DNA of 64,000 bases from the NCBI GenBank assembly GCA_965262505.1, contig CBDHFM010000030.1:1488001-1552000 (forward strand), written 5' to 3'. This DNA is from JACPPO01 sp965262505. Its GTDB lineage: Bacteria; Acidobacteriota; Vicinamibacteria; Vicinamibacterales; UBA2999. Positions 61,775-64,000 of this stretch are shown in pieces. The translations under genes and the position numbers were made by a program. The notes below the pieces were generated by a model. It had not been told where the DNA came from and made no database searches. It saw nothing but the letters and a program-made list of their open reading frames with translations. The stretch's first letter is position 1, and each line of letters opens with the position of its first letter.

Positions 61775-62007
61775 GGCGTTGTTGCATGAATCGTCACTGG
61801 CCCGCACGATGCCAACCGACGGGATTCTTACCTGCCGATGCGATACGACGCTGGTCGGCCGGGGGCGGTCATCCGATTCAGGATCTCACAGCCGAGGACG
61901 ACCTCACTCCCCTGCCCGGCTGGGCTCCTGGCGCGAAGACCATCGCCGATGATGGACTTGTAGCGGAAGAACGCGTTCTCCACCCGGCCCTGACGATGGT
62001 CCCTGAC
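61775..62007 (-). mobile_element. IS5-family element, copy G, truncated by IS110
   Basis: Starts ggcgttgttgcatgaatcg inside copy F, same orientation, and runs ~233 bp to a 1-base deletion (gatggtccctg instead of gatggtaccctg). It then meets the IS110 end at 62008. Only the transposase C-terminus is coded ('VENAFFRYKSIIGDGLRARS', stop 61828). Confidence 0.85.
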
Positions 62008-63033
62008 GGTATTGACGCCCCTATATGTCAAGACACTCGTTTAGGCGGCCTGGGTGACGTGTTGGCGCGTGCGGAAGTCTGTCATGACGCGTTGGTAGAT
62101 CTCGCGGGCGAGGAAGCGTTTGAGGCATCGAATGATCTCACGCTTGGTCCGGCCGTCCGCCGAGCGGGGCATCGTGTCACGGACGTGAATCGAGGCGACC
62201 GGCGCTTACGCCGAGCCGCCGGCAAATCCGACACGATCGACGCCGAGGCCGCCGCTCGGTCCGTGCTGGCGGGCCAATCGACCGCGATCCCCAAGACCGC
62301 TGACGGTGCCGTCGAGATCATGCGCCAGCTCAAGGTCGCCCGGGACACGGCCGTAAAGGCCCGCACCGCGGCGATGATCACCTTGAAGCCGATCATCGTG
62401 ACCGCGTCGCCCGGACTGCGAGACACGCTCCAGGGCCTCACCGCCCACGCTCTCCTCACGCGCTGCGCCGGCCTCAGACCGGGCCCCCTCGACACCCCCG
62501 CCGCCGCCGCCAAGCACACCCTCCGGGCACTCGCCCGCCGCTGGATCGCCCTCGACGAGGAAATCGCGACGCACGACCGGCACCTCGTGCGCCTCACGAC
62601 CGAGACGGCGCCCACGCTTCGTGAGGGCTTCGGGGTCGGCGCCGGCATCGCGGCCGAGATGTTGATCCTCTTCGGCGATAACCCCGACCGGATTCGCTCC
62701 GAAGCCGCGTTCGCGAAGTTGTGTGGCGCCTGTCCGATCCCGGCCTCGTCCGGGAGAACCACCGGCCGGCATCGGCTCTATCGGGGCGGTCACCGACACG
62801 CCAACGCCGCCCTCTATCGAGCCGTGCTCGTCCGCATGCGGTTCCACCAGCCGACCGTCGAATACGTGGCTCGCCGCACGGCGGACGGCCGGACCACGCG
62901 TGAGATCATTCGAGGCCTCAAACGCTTCCTCGCCCGCGAGATCTACCAACGCGTCATGACAGACTTCCGCACGCGCCAACACGTCACCCAGGCCGCCTAA
63001 ACGAGTGTCTTGACATATAGGGGCGTCAATACC
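62008..63033 (+). mobile_element. IS110-family element bounded by 161-bp inverted repeats
   Basis: Both outer ends read GGTATTGACGCCCCTATATG followed by TCAAGACACTCG. The identity continues inward: 62008-62168 is the reverse complement of 62873-63033 with about three mismatches. The right arm is the normal end of the element (transposase C-terminus). The left arm is an inverted second copy of that same end, so the true left end of IS110 is missing. The boundary motif also occurs at 40209. Confidence 0.8.
62178..63000 (+). pseudogene. IS110-family transposase lacking its N-terminus
   Basis: The genuine coding part starts near 62178: 'VNRGDRRLRRAAGKSDTIDA', 'EAAARSVLAGQSTAIPKTAD' (the RuvC-like D of DTIDAE), 'REGFGVGAGIAAEMLILFGD', 'FAKLCGACPIPASSGRTTGR', 'GGHRHANAALYRAVLVRMR' and the end 'FRTRQHVTQAA'. 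The first ~85 residues, with the first catalytic Asp, are replaced by the inverted repeat arm. The frame is still open back to 61786 through IS5 sequence. Not expected to be active. Confidence 0.8.
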
Positions 63034-63200
63034 CGGCAGAGCGCGGACACCGCGGTGCGCCATCTTGAAGGCCCGCCCGAAGCGTCACCGGCCACCAACT
63101 CGCCCCGCGTGCCGGCCGCCGCCATCGTTATCGACCGACCGCTCGTGAGCGCCGATCCGCCTTCCGGCGTCAGCCGTAGCCCGCCGGCGCCGTACCCCAT
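63034..63200 (-). pseudogene. Small gene with strong ribosome-binding site, cut by IS110
   Basis: ATG at 63200 with TTAGGAGGTGGAAC directly upstream, one of the best ribosome-binding sites in the window. The product begins MGYGAGGLRLTPEGGSALTS and continues 'GRSITMAAAGTRGELVAGDA' to 'RTAVSALCR', where IS110 begins; ~55 residues survive. It lies ten bases after the previous stop and is the last known member of the right-edge operon. Confidence 0.55.
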
Positions 63201-63210
63201 GTTCCACCTC

Positions 63211-63489
63211 CTAACGCACGCGTAGAGGATCGTACGGCGGGTCCAGGTCTGGCAGCACAGCCTCCACAATGGTGATCCCGCTTGCCATAAGAGCGACCAC
63301 AAAGGCCCTATGCAGTCGCTGAGATCTATCCGGAGCGTCAGGAAGATCCGGCTCACGAGCAACCAACTCCGTGTCTACCAGCGCACGCAATTCTGCCCCA
63401 CGATCCATCATTGCATCGTCCCCATCCCAATGAGGGTATGGATCCAGGACATACGTCGCTGTCCCCTCTTCTGCACGTATAGTGATCAT
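63211..63489 (-). CDS. Small acidic protein, 92 residues, unknown
   Basis: MITIRAEEGTATYVLDPYPH, 'WDGDDAMMDRGAELRALVDT', then 'SQRLHRAFVVALMASGITIV' and a proline-rich end 'PDLDPPYDPLRVR'. The ATG overlaps the upstream stop (ATGA at 63486-63489). One mildly hydrophobic helix (~63-80). No family recognised. Part of a tightly coupled four-gene run. Confidence 0.55.
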   Translation of the reverse strand: MITIRAEEGTATYVLDPYPHWDGDDAMMDRGAELRALVDTELVAREPDLPDAPDRSQRLHRAFVVALMASGITIVEAVLPDLDPPYDPLRVR

Positions 63490-63722
63490 AATTTTCTCCC
63501 CACAATCTCGTAAAGACGTTCGAATTGTTCCGACGTCATGGTGCGAGGTTCATCCGCGTGAACATAGACCCACGGCATAAAGCGCAAGCAGGAGGGGTAG
63601 AACATACGTGTCTTCTCAACACGTCGAGTACCGATCTTCTCGTACACCGAGAGGTGAAGAGGGTCCTGCCCAATGGCGACGTAACGATTCTCTTCATGAT
63701 CAAACTCAGCAACATAAATCAT
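63486..63722 (-). CDS. Small protein, 78 residues, unknown
   Basis: MIYVAEFDHEENRYVAIGQD, 'PLHLSVYEKIGTRRVEKTRM', 'FYPSCLRFMPWVYVHADEPR', ending 'QFERLYEIVGRKL'. Aromatic-rich, probably an alpha/beta fold. Overlaps its upstream neighbour by four bases. Lower GC than the left part of the window. Function unknown. Confidence 0.55.
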   Translation of the reverse strand: MIYVAEFDHEENRYVAIGQDPLHLSVYEKIGTRRVEKTRMFYPSCLRFMPWVYVHADEPRTMTSEQFERLYEIVGRKL

Positions 63723-64000
63723 TTGTAAGCATCCGGTGGCGGCTCAGGGTTGCCGTCCGTTTTCTTCACCCACATAGACCAGAGCTCCGGGTCCGCTCGC
63801 ACAAACGCCAGGATCTTCTCCAATGGGAGCGTAAGAGCCTCCTCCAAGATGCCCGTAACGTGCCCACGCAGACGACATTCGTAAGCACTCATCCTGCGCT
63901 GTCCGTCATAGATAGCCTTCCCTTGAGGGTCTCTAACCACGATGGCAGATGAGGGTTGCACGAACTTATCTATTCTCGGGACATTGTCAACCTGTTTAGG
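63719..64000 (-). CDS. Unknown protein, open at the right edge
   Basis: The frame ends 'WVKKTDGNPEPPPDAYK' at 63719 and is open to the window edge, through 'VDNVPRIDKFVQPSSAIVVR', 'DPQGKAIYDGQRRMSAYECR', 'ILEEALTLPLEKILAFVRAD'. A GTG at 63961 is a possible start (80 residues), but the residues ahead of it look like real protein and there is no ribosome-binding site, so the gene probably begins outside the window. First visible gene of the edge operon. Confidence 0.5.
   Translation of the reverse strand, partial: PKQVDNVPRIDKFVQPSSAIVVRDPQGKAIYDGQRRMSAYECRLRGHVTGILEEALTLPLEKILAFVRADPELWSMWVKKTDGNPEPPPDAYK

Overview
The window comes from a GC-rich, Gram-negative, respiring bacterium. An Acidobacteriota-like (Vicinamibacteria-type) host is my best inference. 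It rests on the combination of an alternative complex III operon, an E. coli-type fumarate reductase, a small SWIB protein, a PPi-type phosphofructokinase and an EF-Tu with a non-canonical switch I. No 16S gene is present to confirm it. No CRISPR array, rRNA or intact tRNA was seen.

Left part (1-24.5 kb): ordinary chromosome, almost all on the minus strand. The str-S10 ribosomal cluster reads rpsL, rpsG, fusA, tuf, rpsJ, rplC, rplD, rplW, rplB (cut by the left edge), behind a ~350-nt hairpin-rich leader. Upstream is a compact alternative complex III operon (monohaem cytochrome c, pentahaem ActA, a split ActB, ActC, ActD), with no ActF seen. Next come a MatB/ACSF3-like acyl-CoA ligase, a divergent bacterioferritin comigratory protein (Bcp)-type peroxiredoxin, a PEGA-domain protein, a secreted G8/beta-helix protein with an overlapping 54-residue membrane protein, the four-gene frdABCD quinol:fumarate reductase operon, two membrane proteins (one VanZ-like) and a SWIB protein with a strong intrinsic terminator.

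Right part (24.6-63.0 kb): an insertion-sequence graveyard. One ~1082-bp IS5-family (IS903-like) element is present seven times: four full length, of which three are intact and one frameshifted, plus three partial. There are also a distant IS5 relative, a diverged IS5 scrap, IS6, an IS1182-like gene, IS3-type elements, IS110, IS256, IS630 and two copies of a 1287-bp integrase-core element. Elements are nested up to four deep. Stranded between them are a PPi-type phosphofructokinase, a class I amidotransferase, a decapitated and frameshifted Type ISP restriction-modification gene, a membrane protein paired with a tiny proline-rich ORF, two integrase remnants, a leucine-rich-repeat protein and several secreted or lipoprotein genes.

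The most interesting unexplained unit is a three-gene cassette at 45480-48282 whose genes overlap by 4 nt (GTGA). It encodes a coiled-coil plus glycine-zipper protein, a 486-residue protein with a nuclease-like D...QSK motif and hydrophobic Gly/Ala-rich blocks, and a TerB-like helical protein. It lies in the former genomic island next to integrase and restriction-modification remnants, so a defence or toxin-type role is a reasonable hypothesis and nothing more. At the right edge (63.0-64.0 kb) a lower-GC operon of four small overlapping ORFs of unknown function is cut by IS110 at its downstream end.
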